Counted from the first letter of the stretch, positions 1 through 8,629 are shown. The stretch is 64,000 nt of DNA from Methylobacterium sp. (GCA_020252645.1 JADCCN010000002.1:558001-622000), one strand, 5' to 3'. Made by a program: numbers and translations. The notes: generated from the sequence alone by a model not told the origin.

Positions 1-378
1 CGCCTCGATCACGCGCTCATCGACGCCCTCGAACCGCCCGCAAACAAACACCGCCCCCGGCCCGTTCGCGAGTTCCCGCGCAAGGCCCTGATCGAACACC
101 CGCCCCCGCGGCGAGAGCAGGAAACGGGGGCGCGGATCATCCGCCGCAACCACGGCATCGATCGCTGCCGCCAGCACATCCGCGCGGATCACCATGCCGG
201 GACCGCCGCCCGCCGGCGTATCATCCACCGCGCGATGCTTCCCGCGACCATGATCGCGGATGTCCTTCACCTGAAGCGACCACGCACCCTTTCGGAGTGC
301 TTCGCCCGCCAGCGAATGACCCAGCGTGCCCGGAAACATTTCCGGCATCAGGGTCAGCACGGTCGCAGCGAAGCCCAT
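1..378 (-). CDS. trmD: tRNA (guanine-N1)-methyltransferase TrmD, N-terminal part (runs off window)
   Basis: This is the N-terminal 126 codons of TrmD, the AdoMet-dependent SPOUT methyltransferase that makes m1G37 in tRNAs reading CNN codons. The visible protein begins [17 protein letters not shown]. It carries the family motif [12 protein letters not shown] (residues 52-63) and the knot motif [10 protein letters not shown] (114-123). The ATG starts three bases after the stop of the upstream HAD phosphatase gene, so it should be co-transcribed with rpsP and rimM. The C-terminal domain lies beyond base 1. The family assignment is certain; only completeness is unknown. Confidence 0.95.
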   Translation of the reverse strand, partial: MGFAATVLTLMPEMFPGTLGHSLAGEALRKGAWSLQVKDIRDHGRGKHRAVDDTPAGGGPGMVIRADVLAAAIDAVVAADDPRPRFLLSPRGRVFDQGLARELANGPGAVFVCGRFEGVDERVIEA

Positions 379-381
379 GGC

Positions 382-1035
382 TCAGCCAAGGCGCAAATCG
401 AGGCTCGCGAAATCCGGCGCGAGCGCGATCACATGGTCGAAATGTGCGAAGGTCTCGGCCGGGGCGGTCGTCAGCAGCACCACCGCGCGCATGCCGGCGC
501 GGCGCGCGGCTTCCACGCCCAAAGGCGCATCCTCGAAAACGAGGCATTCCTCCGGAGCCACGCCCATCCGCTCGGCGGCCGCGAGGAACATGTCCGGATG
601 CGGCTTGCCGCGAAAGCCCTGCGAGGGCGAGACAATCGTGCGGAAGCGATGACGCAAACCGAGGCCATCCAGCGTGAATTCCACATTGCCCGGCGGTGCC
701 GCCGTGCCCACGGCAATCGGCAACCCGTGGGCATCCGCCTGATCGAGCAGCGGCAGCAAGCCGGCCATCGGTGCAAGATGCGGGCGATAGAGCGCGCGGT
801 AAATCACTTCCTTCGCGTCTTCCAGCGCAACCAGCTCCTCGCGCGACTTGCCCGGGAACATCTCGCCGATGATCTCCGGCCCCGAGCGGCCCGCCGTCCT
901 GCCGAAGAAACCCGTGCGATCGAAAGGCAGGCCGAGATCGGCATGCCATTTCTCCCATGAATCATCATGGAAGCGCATGTTGTCGACCAGCGTGCCATCC
1001 ATATCGAAGATGAGGCCGCAAACGGGCTTCGTCAT
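382..1035 (-). CDS. HAD-superfamily phosphatase (beta-phosphoglucomutase-like)
   Basis: A 217-residue cytoplasmic HAD hydrolase. Motif I is FDMDGTLVD with nucleophile D11 and general acid D13, motif II has T111, the motif III lysine is in GKPHPD (143-148), and motif IV is ED at 168-169. A helical cap between residues 15 and 90 places it with the phosphoglycolate/phosphoglucomutase subfamily, so a small phosphorylated metabolite is the likely substrate; the exact one cannot be read from sequence. It lies inside the rpsP-rimM-trmD order: its ATG overlaps the rimM stop (ATGA) and its stop is three bases from trmD, which implies translational coupling. Confidence 0.9.
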   Translation of the reverse strand: MTKPVCGLIFDMDGTLVDNMRFHDDSWEKWHADLGLPFDRTGFFGRTAGRSGPEIIGEMFPGKSREELVALEDAKEVIYRALYRPHLAPMAGLLPLLDQADAHGLPIAVGTAAPPGNVEFTLDGLGLRHRFRTIVSPSQGFRGKPHPDMFLAAAERMGVAPEECLVFEDAPLGVEAARRAGMRAVVLLTTAPAETFAHFDHVIALAPDFASLDLRLG

Positions 1036-1619
1036 GCATCCTCCTCAGGGTCCTGCGGCGCCTTTTCGGGCCCCGCGAGGAAAGCCGGGTCGATCACCAC
1101 GCGGCGGCCCGGCACGTCCAGCACTGGCACGGCGATTTTCGTGAAGGGCAAGAGCAAGGTCGCCCCGCCCGCGACGGGGCGGATGACCAGCAGATCGCCC
1201 GCGCCGTGATTGTGGATCTCGAGGATGGTGCCGATCGCGTTCCCCTCGCCATCCGTCACCGGCAGGCCGAGGAGATCGGCGTGGTAGAACTCGTCCTCGT
1301 CATCCGTGCCGGGGAGGTTTTCACGGTCGATCACGAGGCTCTGGCCCGTGAGCGCCCTCACGGCATCGCGATCCGCGAGGCCCTTGAAGCGCACCACGAC
1401 CATGTCGTCTTTCAGCGGGCGCCCATCGACAATTTCCAGCGCGCGCCCGTCCGGCAGGAAGAGCGGGCCGTAATCGCCGATGGCCAATGGGTCGGCCGTG
1501 AAGCTCTTCACGCGGCATTCGCCCTTGACACCATGCGGCGCGCCGATGGTCGCGACGATGAGCCGCTTTTCGGGCGGGGGCATCACGGGGGGCAATGTCG
1601 GCTGGTCGGATCGAGGCAT
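1032..1619 (-). CDS. rimM: Ribosome maturation factor RimM
   Basis: RimM binds S19 and assists late 30S head assembly. The 195-residue product has the N-terminal RimM barrel (around residues 20-100; IGAPHGVKGECRV) followed by a PRC-barrel-like domain (DLLGLPVTDGEGN onward). I chose the ATG at 1619 because AGGAAG lies five bases upstream; an earlier in-frame ATG at 1721 would translate a palindromic repeat and is rejected. An acidic C-terminal tail ends in EEDA. The stop overlaps the HAD gene start by four bases. Confidence 0.93.
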   Translation of the reverse strand: MPRSDQPTLPPVMPPPEKRLIVATIGAPHGVKGECRVKSFTADPLAIGDYGPLFLPDGRALEIVDGRPLKDDMVVVRFKGLADRDAVRALTGQSLVIDRENLPGTDDEDEFYHADLLGLPVTDGEGNAIGTILEIHNHGAGDLLVIRPVAGGATLLLPFTKIAVPVLDVPGRRVVIDPAFLAGPEKAPQDPEEDA

Positions 1620-1621
1620 GG

Positions 1622-1721
1622 AAACTTCCTGTCCTTGCGAGAAGCGGGAGCGACGAAGCAATCCAGCCTTCGCCGGAAGATGGATTGCCGCGTCGGGCTC
1701 TCGCCCTCCTCGCAATGACAC
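1622..1721. repeat. Palindromic intergenic repeat between rpsP and rimM
   Basis: Two arms of about 30-40 bases face each other. The left arm contains TGCGAGAAGCGGGAGCGACG then AAGCAATCCAG; the right arm, read on the minus strand, contains TCATTGCGAGGAGGGCGAG and ends in a GGCAATCCATC-like block. This is the common TCATTGCGAGG...GCAATCC intergenic palindrome seen in many proteobacteria. In the mRNA it would fold into a long hairpin between the rpsP stop and the rimM ribosome binding site, possibly protecting or attenuating. There is no coding signal in it. Confidence 0.8.
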
Positions 1722-1736
1722 TCGATTGGTCCGCCC

Positions 1737-2084
1737 TTACGCGGCTTCGCCGGCCTTCTCGGCCTTCTTGGCGGCGCGTTCCTTGGCCTTGTCGCCCGGC
1801 ACGGCCTTTTCCGGGTTGTTGCGCGGGGCGCGCTTCACGAGGCCGGCGGCATCGAGGAAGCGGAGCACGCGATCGGTCGGCTGGGCGCCCTTGGCGATCC
1901 ATTCCTTGGCCTTCTCGAGATCGAGCACCACGCGGCTCTCCGAATCCTTGGCGAGCATCGGGTTATAGGTGCCGATCTTCTCGATGAAGCGGCCATCGCG
2001 GGGGCTGCGGGCATCAGCCACCACGATGCGATAGACCGGGCGCTTCTTCGAGCCACCACGGGCGAGACGGATTTTGAGAGACAT
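1737..2084 (-). CDS. rpsP: 30S ribosomal protein S16
   Basis: The 115-residue product begins [20 protein letters not shown] and contains [10 protein letters not shown], both diagnostic of S16, which binds 16S rRNA in the 30S body. The core domain fills roughly the first 80 residues; the rest is an Ala/Lys-rich tail, common in alphaproteobacteria. It begins nine bases after the stop of a small uncharacterised gene and is followed by a palindromic repeat and rimM. Confidence 0.97.
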   Translation of the reverse strand: MSLKIRLARGGSKKRPVYRIVVADARSPRDGRFIEKIGTYNPMLAKDSESRVVLDLEKAKEWIAKGAQPTDRVLRFLDAAGLVKRAPRNNPEKAVPGDKAKERAAKKAEKAGEAA

Positions 2085-2093
2085 GCGGTTTTC

Positions 2094-2366
2094 TCACTCC
2101 TGGTTCAGTTGAATGTGACGTTGAATTTCAGCTTCGAGCCGTTCCTCAGGGTTCTCGACCAAGCTGTCGGAACTGAAGATCTCGAAATCAATTGAGCCAT
2201 CGATACAGACATCGATTTCCCAATATTGTCCGGGGACGGCCGCAAGGATGCTGACCGCATCGTAGCGATATCCCAGAATTTCATGTGTAATCTGGGCTTC
2301 TTTGAGCTTCTTACTGATGGCCCAAATCCGATCCATCATTTGCTCGGCAGAATAGGTTTCACTCAC
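2094..2366 (-). CDS. Uncharacterised 90-residue protein between ffh and rpsP
   Basis: A small acidic protein with no signal peptide or membrane span. The N-terminal third (SAEQMMDRIWAISKKLKEA) looks helical and the middle (QYWEIDVCIDGSIDFEIFS) looks like alternating beta strands, suggesting a compact alpha/beta fold. I do not recognise a family. It starts with GTG, and that GTG overlaps the ffh TGA stop (GTGA), so it is probably translationally coupled to ffh. Base composition is clearly AT-richer than its neighbours, and it interrupts the usual ribosomal gene order, which hints at acquisition. Expression as a real gene is likely from the coupling; function is unknown. Confidence 0.7.
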   Translation of the reverse strand: MSETYSAEQMMDRIWAISKKLKEAQITHEILGYRYDAVSILAAVPGQYWEIDVCIDGSIDFEIFSSDSLVENPEERLEAEIQRHIQLNQE

Positions 2367-3922
2367 TTCTTCCTCCCGAACGGATTGAACCCGCCGAGGC
2401 CGGGCAGGCCGCCGCCACCGCCGAGACCTGGCAGGCCGGGTTTGCCGAGGCCGGGGAGGCCCGGAAGCTTGCCACCACCAGAGCCCTGCATCTGTTCGAG
2501 TTTCTTCTGCGCCTCGGCGATCGCATCGGGCGAGAGGCCGGCCGGCGGCTGCATCTTCGAAAGGTCGGGCACGCCACCACCAAGCCCGAACATGTTCGCG
2601 AGGCCGGCCATCGGCCCGCGCCCGCCCTTGCCGACCTGCTTCATCATGTCGGCCATGCCGCGATGCATTTTCAGGAGCTTGTTGATCTCTTCGGCCGATG
2701 TGCCGGAACCCGCCGCGATGCGCTTCTTGCGGGAGTTTTTCAAGAGATCCGGGTTCTTGCGCTCATCCGGCGTCATCGAGTTGATGATGGCGACCTGACG
2801 GGCGATCATCCTGTCGTTCACGCCGGCATGGGCCATCTGGTCCTTCACCTTGCCCACGCCCGGCAGCATGCCCATCAGCCCGCCGAGCCCGCCGAGCTTT
2901 TCCATCTGCCTCAACTGGTCGCGCAGGTCGGAAAGGTCGAACTTGCCTTTCCGCATGCGCTCGGCCATCGCGAGCGCCTTTTCCTGATCGATATTCTGCG
3001 CCGCCTTCTCGACGAGGCTGACAATGTCGCCCATGCCGAGGATGCGGTTGGCGATGCGCGCGGGGTGGAAATCCTCCAGCGCGTCCATCTTTTCGCCGAC
3101 GCCGATCAGCTTGATCGGCTTGCCGGTGACAGCGCGCATGGAGAGAGCCGCACCGCCGCGGCCATCGCCATCGACGCGCGTCAGCACGATACCGGTGAGG
3201 CCGACGCGGGAATCAAAGGCGCGCGCGGTGTTCACGGCGTCCTGGCCGGTGAGGCTGTCGGCCACCAGCAGCACTTCATGCGGCCCGATCGCGGCCTTGA
3301 CCTGCACCACCTCGTCCATCAGCTCGTCATCGAGCGTCACGCGGCCGGCGGTGTCGTAGATCACGGCATCGAAGCCGCCGAGGCGGGCCGCCGCTTCCGC
3401 CCGCTTCGCGATCTGCACCGCGTTCTCGCCCGCCATGATGGGCAGCACGTCGAGGCCGTTATCGCGGCCGAGCACCGCGAGCTGTTCCATCGCGGCAGGG
3501 CGGCGCGTATCGAGCGAGGCAAGCAGGACGCGCTTCTTCTCGCGCTCCTTCAGGCGCTTGGCGATCTTCGCGGTCGTGGTTGTCTTGCCCGAGCCCTGAA
3601 GCCCGACCATCAGGATACCCACCGGCGGCACGGCCTGAAGGTCGATCGGTTCGGCATCCGAACCGAGCATGGCGACGAGTTCGTCATTGACGATCTTCAC
3701 CACCATCTGGCCGGGCGTCACCGACTTGATGACATCCACGCCCACCGCGCGGGCCCGCACCTTCTCGGTGAAATCGCGCACGACATCGAGCGCGACATCG
3801 GCTTCCAGCAGCGCGCGGCGCACTTCGCGCATCGCTTCGCCCACATCCGCCTCGCTCAGCGCGCCACGGCGCGTGAGCTTGTCGAGAATGCCGGAGAGAC
3901 GACCCGAAAGGCCTTCGAACAT
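2363..3922 (-). CDS. ffh: Signal recognition particle protein Ffh (SRP54)
   Basis: Ffh binds signal sequences of nascent membrane proteins and, with 4.5S RNA, docks with FtsY. The 519-residue protein shows the N domain (1-90), GTPase G1 GLQGSGKT at 107-114, later DTAGR and TRVDGDGRGG, and a methionine-rich M domain from about residue 330. The C-terminus ends in an unusual Gly/Pro/Leu-rich run of GLPGLG-type repeats, which is longer than strictly needed for the M domain. The start MFEGLSGRL at 3922 follows a GAGGAA ribosome binding site; longer in-frame starts would translate the leader. Confidence 0.96.
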   Translation of the reverse strand: MFEGLSGRLSGILDKLTRRGALSEADVGEAMREVRRALLEADVALDVVRDFTEKVRARAVGVDVIKSVTPGQMVVKIVNDELVAMLGSDAEPIDLQAVPPVGILMVGLQGSGKTTTTAKIAKRLKEREKKRVLLASLDTRRPAAMEQLAVLGRDNGLDVLPIMAGENAVQIAKRAEAAARLGGFDAVIYDTAGRVTLDDELMDEVVQVKAAIGPHEVLLVADSLTGQDAVNTARAFDSRVGLTGIVLTRVDGDGRGGAALSMRAVTGKPIKLIGVGEKMDALEDFHPARIANRILGMGDIVSLVEKAAQNIDQEKALAMAERMRKGKFDLSDLRDQLRQMEKLGGLGGLMGMLPGVGKVKDQMAHAGVNDRMIARQVAIINSMTPDERKNPDLLKNSRKKRIAAGSGTSAEEINKLLKMHRGMADMMKQVGKGGRGPMAGLANMFGLGGGVPDLSKMQPPAGLSPDAIAEAQKKLEQMQGSGGGKLPGLPGLGKPGLPGLGGGGGLPGLGGFNPFGRKK

Positions 3923-3940
3923 TGTTTTTCCTCTTTTGCC

Positions 3941-4122
3941 CCGAAATCGGTGATTTCGGCGCAGTTCCCTTAAAACGGGCCTTGCGGCCCTGTTCGGCGT
4001 CGCGGTCGCTCCTCGCCAACAGCCTTGCAGGCCGTTGGAAGGCAAACCGCCAAACACTTTTCGCGCCCGGCGCAACAGGGACGGGCTTGCCCGCTCCCGT
4101 CACGCCAAACGGTTTTTGCGCC
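3941..4122 (-). other. Structured leader of ffh
   Basis: The stretch 3923-4208 between the predicted ffh promoter and start has no convincing gene. As minus-strand RNA it can form two hairpins: a nested one at 4069-4122 (GGCGCAA pairing with TTGCGCC, and inside it GACGGG with CCCGTC), and an 8-bp stem with a three-base loop at 3941-3959, about 20 bases from the ATG. I looked for the conserved SRP RNA tetraloop/asymmetric-loop sequence here and did not find it. A regulatory leader is an inference; the pairings are visible. Confidence 0.45.
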
Positions 4123-4208
4123 CGGGGGCGCCTCGCGCTGCCGGACGTGAACCTCCGGGGCCTCGCCCCGGTCAGCCGATCCAGAGATCACGCTGATTGA
4201 ATGACCGT

Positions 4209-4237
4209 CTCATAGGGGAAAGGCGAAAAGCGGTCAA
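4209..4237 (-). promoter_or_regulatory. Predicted sigma-70-type promoter for the ffh-rpsP-trmD operon
   Basis: On the minus strand TTGACC (4237-4232) is separated by 17 bases from TATGAG (4214-4209). Transcription would start near 4202 and read a leader of about 280 bases before ffh. It is the best-scoring hexamer pair by eye in this gap, and spacing is ideal. No experiment supports it. Confidence 0.6.
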
Positions 4238-4258
4238 GTTTTGCCGCCATAGCGGGAA

Positions 4259-4882
4259 TTATTTCAGAAACACCACGATGTTGAGCTTCAGCCCAGGATC
4301 ATCGCTTTTCTCGGGCCAGAAGAGATATTCCTCCAGGTAAGTGCCGGTGGAGGTGAGGCCCTTTTCATCGAGGAAGGCGGTGATTGCCTCATAGGCCGCG
4401 TCGATATCGTCGTAAGGCCCTTCATGCGTGAAGATGATCGCCCGGCCCGCAGGGGATTGCGCGAGTTCGAAGCCCGCGCGGGCCTGGGTGCCCGGTGCCG
4501 CCGGCGCTGCCAGCGGCAGCATCGCCTCGAAGGTGAAGCCGAGATCGTCGCTTGTTACGAAATGCACCATGGGTGGCGTGCCGGTGATCAGGCCGAGCCG
4601 ACGCGCTTCCTCGCCCAGAAGCAGCATCGACTTCCTGATCTCGGCAAAACCGTCATCCCAGGTGCTGGCGGCGCGGAGGCGCAAGACAGGCCGGGCAGCA
4701 TGTTCCACGAGCTGGCCGGTCGAGGCATCGGCCGAGGGTTTCTCCATGCCCGGCGATGGCGGCGCAGGCGAAACCCCCGGGGGTGAAGGGACAGGCGTGG
4801 CCTGCGCGACAGCCGCCGCGACGCCGAACAAGAGCGCGATCACGGTCAGTTCAAGCCTGCTCCACAGCGATCCGCAATGCAT
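4259..4882 (-). CDS. Exported GyrI/SOUL-like effector-binding domain protein
   Basis: A 207-residue protein with an N-terminal hydrophobic segment (TVIALLFGVAAAVAQA) ending in a signal-peptidase-like site, then a Pro/Ser-rich linker to about residue 60. The rest resembles the bacterial effector-binding (GyrI-like) fold: a repeated beta-alpha-beta layout with HEGPYDDIDAAYEAI and the closing EEYLFWPE...LNIVVFLK typical of this domain. Such domains bind small hydrophobic ligands; here it would act in the periplasm. No DNA-binding domain is present. It reads in the same direction as the phytase-like gene upstream (37 bases away) and may share its transcript. Confidence 0.75.
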   Translation of the reverse strand: MHCGSLWSRLELTVIALLFGVAAAVAQATPVPSPPGVSPAPPSPGMEKPSADASTGQLVEHAARPVLRLRAASTWDDGFAEIRKSMLLLGEEARRLGLITGTPPMVHFVTSDDLGFTFEAMLPLAAPAAPGTQARAGFELAQSPAGRAIIFTHEGPYDDIDAAYEAITAFLDEKGLTSTGTYLEEYLFWPEKSDDPGLKLNIVVFLK

Positions 4883-4919
4883 CGCTCGCCTCTCCTTCGC
4901 CTGAAAAGCGGGAACCGCC

Positions 4920-6302
4920 CTATCGAATCAGCGGCTGGGGAAGAGTGACACGGAACATCTGCGTGCGCACGCCATCGACGCCGAAATCATTGTCGTTGAT
5001 GATGATGATTTCGTTCGGGCCGGTGATGGCCATGCCTTCGATCTTGGCGGGCAAACCGGGGGTCATCTCGCTGTCGAGCAGCAGCGTCTTCGTCAGCGGC
5101 AGCACGCCGCGCAGGGCAAGCTGGGCCGCATCCATCCATTCGAGACCAGGGCCGTATTCCGGGTTGTCAAGCAGGCGCGGCACGCGGTTCTCGTCGGTCA
5201 GTTGCACCGAGTACAAGCGCGCATGCCGGTCAACCCGCTCCAGCACGAGAAGCTGATCCTCGGCGATGGCGGCCATCTCGCTCACGAGCACGCGGGATTG
5301 CGCGCGCTCCCGCCCGTCGACATCACCGGTATAGCTGGCGATGTCGTCGGTCTGGTAGAAATACTGGCCCACGACCTCCCCGGTCTCGCGCGCAATCTTC
5401 CAGACCCGGACATGCCGTGACCGCCGCGCGGTCTCGGTATCCGGGTTCGCCAGCGGGCCCTGCAGCATGGCGTAGAGGAATTTTTCGTCTGGCGAGAGGG
5501 CCAGCGCCTCGAAGCCGCGGTTCAATGCGCGATAGCGCAGGATGGGCGGCAGGGATGGCACCACTTCATAGTCGGCATCCTTGAAATCGTTCTGCAGGCC
5601 CTGGGGCACGAACCGCTTCAGCACCGTGCCATCGGAGGCGACCTGCAGCAGCGACGGGCCCAGTTCGTCGGCGATCCAGAACGTGCCGTCAGAAACGCGC
5701 ACGAGGCCCTCGGGATCCACGCCGGAGGGGTCCGGAGGCAGCGGCTTGCCGTCGATGGCATAGGCGCTCTCGTAACGGCCATTGATCTGCGGCGGGCGGC
5801 CGGAGAGGGGCTTGCCCGACTTGCCCTTGAGCGGCAGGTAGACCGAGATGCGGGCAGCGTTGTCCGGGCCGATATCCGCCGCGTAGATCGAGGGCACGAA
5901 ACCGGGCAGCGGGAAAATGCGGCCCATGCGGTTGCCGGCGCAGGCCTGATCGCCTTCCAGACCCAGGATACGCCGCGCCTCGCCGCATTCGATATTGGGT
6001 CCGCGATCCGTCAGCAGCCAGACGCGCCCCGGGAAATCATTCGGGCTGCGGTAGGCGCTGGAACCCGTTCCCACCGAGAGGTTGATGGCCTTGCCATTGG
6101 GAAAGATGACCACGCCCAGCGAGAGGTTCGGCACCTGGATGGGCGTGACGACCGGCTTGGACGGGCTCTCGGACCGGGTTTCCGCCTGCGCGCCGAGCGG
6201 CGTCGCGAGGAGAAGCAGGCAACCCAGAATCGAGGCGGCTGCCGCGCCACCCTCCCGCCGAAGGGCCGAGGCGAAAGCAAGGGGGGCAAGCTGCCGTTGC
6301 AT
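4920..6302 (-). CDS. Exported esterase-like / phytase-like beta-propeller protein
   Basis: A 460-residue protein with a signal peptide (SILGCLLLLATPLGAQA). The body matches the 'esterase-like activity of phytase' family: VWLLTDRGPN near residue 95, DPEGLVRVSDGTFWIADELG in the middle, GFEALALSPDEKFLYAM and a terminal IEGMAIT...IIINDNDFGVDG. These are blades of a propeller with acidic metal-binding loops. The substrate is unknown; periplasmic phosphate or ester scavenging is an inference. It is divergent from dapF, about 160 bases away. Confidence 0.85.
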   Translation of the reverse strand: MQRQLAPLAFASALRREGGAAAASILGCLLLLATPLGAQAETRSESPSKPVVTPIQVPNLSLGVVIFPNGKAINLSVGTGSSAYRSPNDFPGRVWLLTDRGPNIECGEARRILGLEGDQACAGNRMGRIFPLPGFVPSIYAADIGPDNAARISVYLPLKGKSGKPLSGRPPQINGRYESAYAIDGKPLPPDPSGVDPEGLVRVSDGTFWIADELGPSLLQVASDGTVLKRFVPQGLQNDFKDADYEVVPSLPPILRYRALNRGFEALALSPDEKFLYAMLQGPLANPDTETARRSRHVRVWKIARETGEVVGQYFYQTDDIASYTGDVDGRERAQSRVLVSEMAAIAEDQLLVLERVDRHARLYSVQLTDENRVPRLLDNPEYGPGLEWMDAAQLALRGVLPLTKTLLLDSEMTPGLPAKIEGMAITGPNEIIIINDNDFGVDGVRTQMFRVTLPQPLIR

Positions 6303-6464
6303 TCGTTCCGATGGTCCTATTCTGTGGACTGCGAGACAGGCATTTTGCCCTTAAACGAAAATCCGTTATAGCGCCAATGGATTGTAGGGCCGATGCGCGC
6401 GCAGCCAACGGGTTCGCTGGTCTTTGGTTTCCAATTCTGGTTTCCGTATTCCGGATCGAGGTCG

Positions 6465-7340
6465 ATGTCCGTTTCGCCGTCGCTATCGCCCGCTGCCTTG
6501 CCGTTCCGCAAGATGCACGGTTTGGGCAATGATTTCGTCGTGCTCGATGCCCGCCAGACGCCGCTGGCATTGTCGCGGCCGCAGCTGGAGCGCATCGCCG
6601 ATCGCCGGTTCGGCATCGGCTGCGACCAGCTCATCCTGCTCGAGCCCTCCGCGAGATGTGACGCGCGCATGCGCATCTTCAACCCGGATGGCGGCGAGGT
6701 GGAGGCCTGCGGGAATGCCACGCGCTGCATCGCCGCGCTTCTGATGCGGGAAAGCGGCCGGACTAAGGCGGTGATCGAAACCGTCGCCGGCCTGCTCGTC
6801 GGCCGGATGGAAGGGGCGGAAGTCGCGGTCGATATGGGTTTGCCCCTGTTTGACTGGGCGAAGATTCCGCTCTCCGGCGAACCGCGCGACACCGCCCGCA
6901 TTCCGCTGGACACGAGCGCCCTGTCGCCCGACCTGCCCGGCTGGTTCTCGGCCGTGAACATGGGCAACCCGCATGGCGTGTTCTTCGTGAAGGATGCCGG
7001 CGCGATTGAACTCCCGCGCATCGGTCCGGCCCTCGAAACACATCCGATCTTCCCGGAGAAGGCCAATATCTCCTTCGCCGAGCTTCGGCCGGACGGCGAG
7101 ATCACCCTCCGCGTCTGGGAGCGGGCGGCCGGCGCGACGCTCGCCTGCGGCACCGCCGCCTGCGCCGCGGCCGTCGCCGCCCGGCGCCTCGGCCTCGCGG
7201 GCGAGGTCGTCCGGCTTCGCCTGCCAGGCGGCCCGCTCACCATCCGCCGCTCGCCGGAGGGCCGGGTCATCATGGTCGGCCCGGTGGCGGAAAGCTTCTC
7301 CGGCACGATCCACCCCTCCTTGCTGGCCGGCGCCGCATGA
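6465..7340 (+). CDS. dapF: Diaminopimelate epimerase
   Basis: DapF converts LL- to meso-diaminopimelate for lysine and peptidoglycan synthesis, without a cofactor, using two cysteines. Both are visible: C82 in EACGNATRC and C228 in LACGTAAC. The protein also has KMHGLGNDFV near the N-terminus and VNMGNPHGVFF in the middle. From the ATG at 6465 it is 291 residues, the normal family length; GAGG lies just upstream. An in-frame ATG at 6393 would add 24 residues and cannot be excluded. The stop overlaps the mtaB start (ATGA). Confidence 0.93.
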   Translation: MSVSPSLSPAALPFRKMHGLGNDFVVLDARQTPLALSRPQLERIADRRFGIGCDQLILLEPSARCDARMRIFNPDGGEVEACGNATRCIAALLMRESGRTKAVIETVAGLLVGRMEGAEVAVDMGLPLFDWAKIPLSGEPRDTARIPLDTSALSPDLPGWFSAVNMGNPHGVFFVKDAGAIELPRIGPALETHPIFPEKANISFAELRPDGEITLRVWERAAGATLACGTAACAAAVAARRLGLAGEVVRLRLPGGPLTIRRSPEGRVIMVGPVAESFSGTIHPSLLAGAA

Positions 7341-8629
7341 GCGCACCAATGGCCCAACCCGAGATCGTGACGCTGGGCTGCCGTCTCAACACGGTGGAAA
7401 GCGAAGCCATGCGCAAGGCAGCACTCGCGGCGGGCCATTCCGATCTCGTGATCGTCAATACCTGCGCCGTGACAGCAGAGGCCGTGCGGCAGGCGCGCCA
7501 GACCATCCGTCGCCTCGCCCGCGAAAATCCGGCACGGCGGATCATCGTCACGGGCTGCGCCGCCCAGACCGAGCCCGAGACCTTCGCCGGCATGGCAGAG
7601 GTCAGCCAGGTCATCGGCAACGATGTCAAGCTGAAGCCGGAGACGTGGAAAGAGGCGGTCAGCCCTGCCGGCGGCGATTTCGGCCTCGGCGAGACCGAGC
7701 GCGTGATCGTCAATGATATCATGAGCCTGCGCGAAACGGCGAGCCACCTGATCGACGGGCTCGAGGGACGCACACGCGCGTTCGTGCAGGTGCAGAATGG
7801 CTGCGACCATCGCTGCACCTTCTGCATCATCCCCTATGGCCGCGGGAATTCCCGCTCCGTGCCGATGGGCGAGGTCGTCGCACAGATCGAGCGGCTGGTG
7901 GATGCCGGCTACCCGGAGATCGTGCTGACGGGGGTGGATCTGACCTCCTACGGGCCGGATCTGCCGGGCCAGCCGAAGCTCGGGAGGCTGGTCGCGAGCA
8001 TTCTGAGGAATGTGCCGAAGCTCGCCCGCATCCGGCTCTCCTCGCTCGATTGCATCGAGGCCGATCCGGTGCTGATGGAGCTTCTGAAAGGCGAGACGCG
8101 CCTCCTGCCGCATATGCATCTCTCGCTGCAGGCGGGCGACGATCTCACCTTGAAGCGCATGAAGCGTCGCCATGGCCGGGCCGATGCCATCCGTTTCTGC
8201 GCCGAATTGCGGCAGGCGCGACCCGATTACGCTTTCGGGGCCGATCTCATCGCCGGATTTCCCACGGAATCCGAGGAAATGTTCGAGAACACCCTGCGCC
8301 TGGTGGAGGAATGCGGCCTCGCCTTTCTCCATGTCTTTCCCTATTCGCCGCGCCAGGGGACACCCGCCGCGCGCATGCCGCAGGTGGCAAGGCCGGTCAT
8401 CAGAGCGCGCGCGGCGCGGCTGCGCGAGGCCGGCGAGATTGCCCTCCAGCGCCATCTCGCGCGCCATGTGGGCCGAGAGGCGCGCATTCTCCTGGAACGC
8501 GACACCGTCGCGCGCCTCGACGATTTCACGCCCATCCGGCTCGCATCCCCTGCATCGCCGGGCACGCTTCAGACGGCCAAGGTGACGGGCATTGCCGGTT
8601 CGATGCTGACGGGAGAGATTTCCGCATGA
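7337..8629 (+). CDS. mtaB: tRNA t6A37 methylthiotransferase MtaB
   Basis: MtaB is a radical-SAM enzyme that adds a methylthio group to t6A37 of tRNAs reading ANN codons. The 430-residue protein has the N-terminal UPF0004 domain with the auxiliary-cluster cysteines C15, C43 and C74, and the radical-SAM triad C156/C160/C163 in NGCDHRCTFCIIPYGRG, followed by a short TRAM-like C-terminal part. It overlaps dapF upstream and ftsY downstream by four bases each, so the three genes form one coupled operon. MiaB is excluded because it would be longer and lacks this N-terminal pattern. Confidence 0.93.
   Translation: MSAPMAQPEIVTLGCRLNTVESEAMRKAALAAGHSDLVIVNTCAVTAEAVRQARQTIRRLARENPARRIIVTGCAAQTEPETFAGMAEVSQVIGNDVKLKPETWKEAVSPAGGDFGLGETERVIVNDIMSLRETASHLIDGLEGRTRAFVQVQNGCDHRCTFCIIPYGRGNSRSVPMGEVVAQIERLVDAGYPEIVLTGVDLTSYGPDLPGQPKLGRLVASILRNVPKLARIRLSSLDCIEADPVLMELLKGETRLLPHMHLSLQAGDDLTLKRMKRRHGRADAIRFCAELRQARPDYAFGADLIAGFPTESEEMFENTLRLVEECGLAFLHVFPYSPRQGTPAARMPQVARPVIRARAARLREAGEIALQRHLARHVGREARILLERDTVARLDDFTPIRLASPASPGTLQTAKVTGIAGSMLTGEISA

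Noticed and set aside
3923-4208. SRP (4.5S) RNA gene next to ffh
   Set aside because: The conserved SRP RNA loop sequences are absent; only generic hairpins are seen.
6317-8467. 716-codon minus-strand frame opposite dapF and mtaB
   Set aside because: Shadow of two genes with clear catalytic motifs; no ribosome site or recognisable domain.
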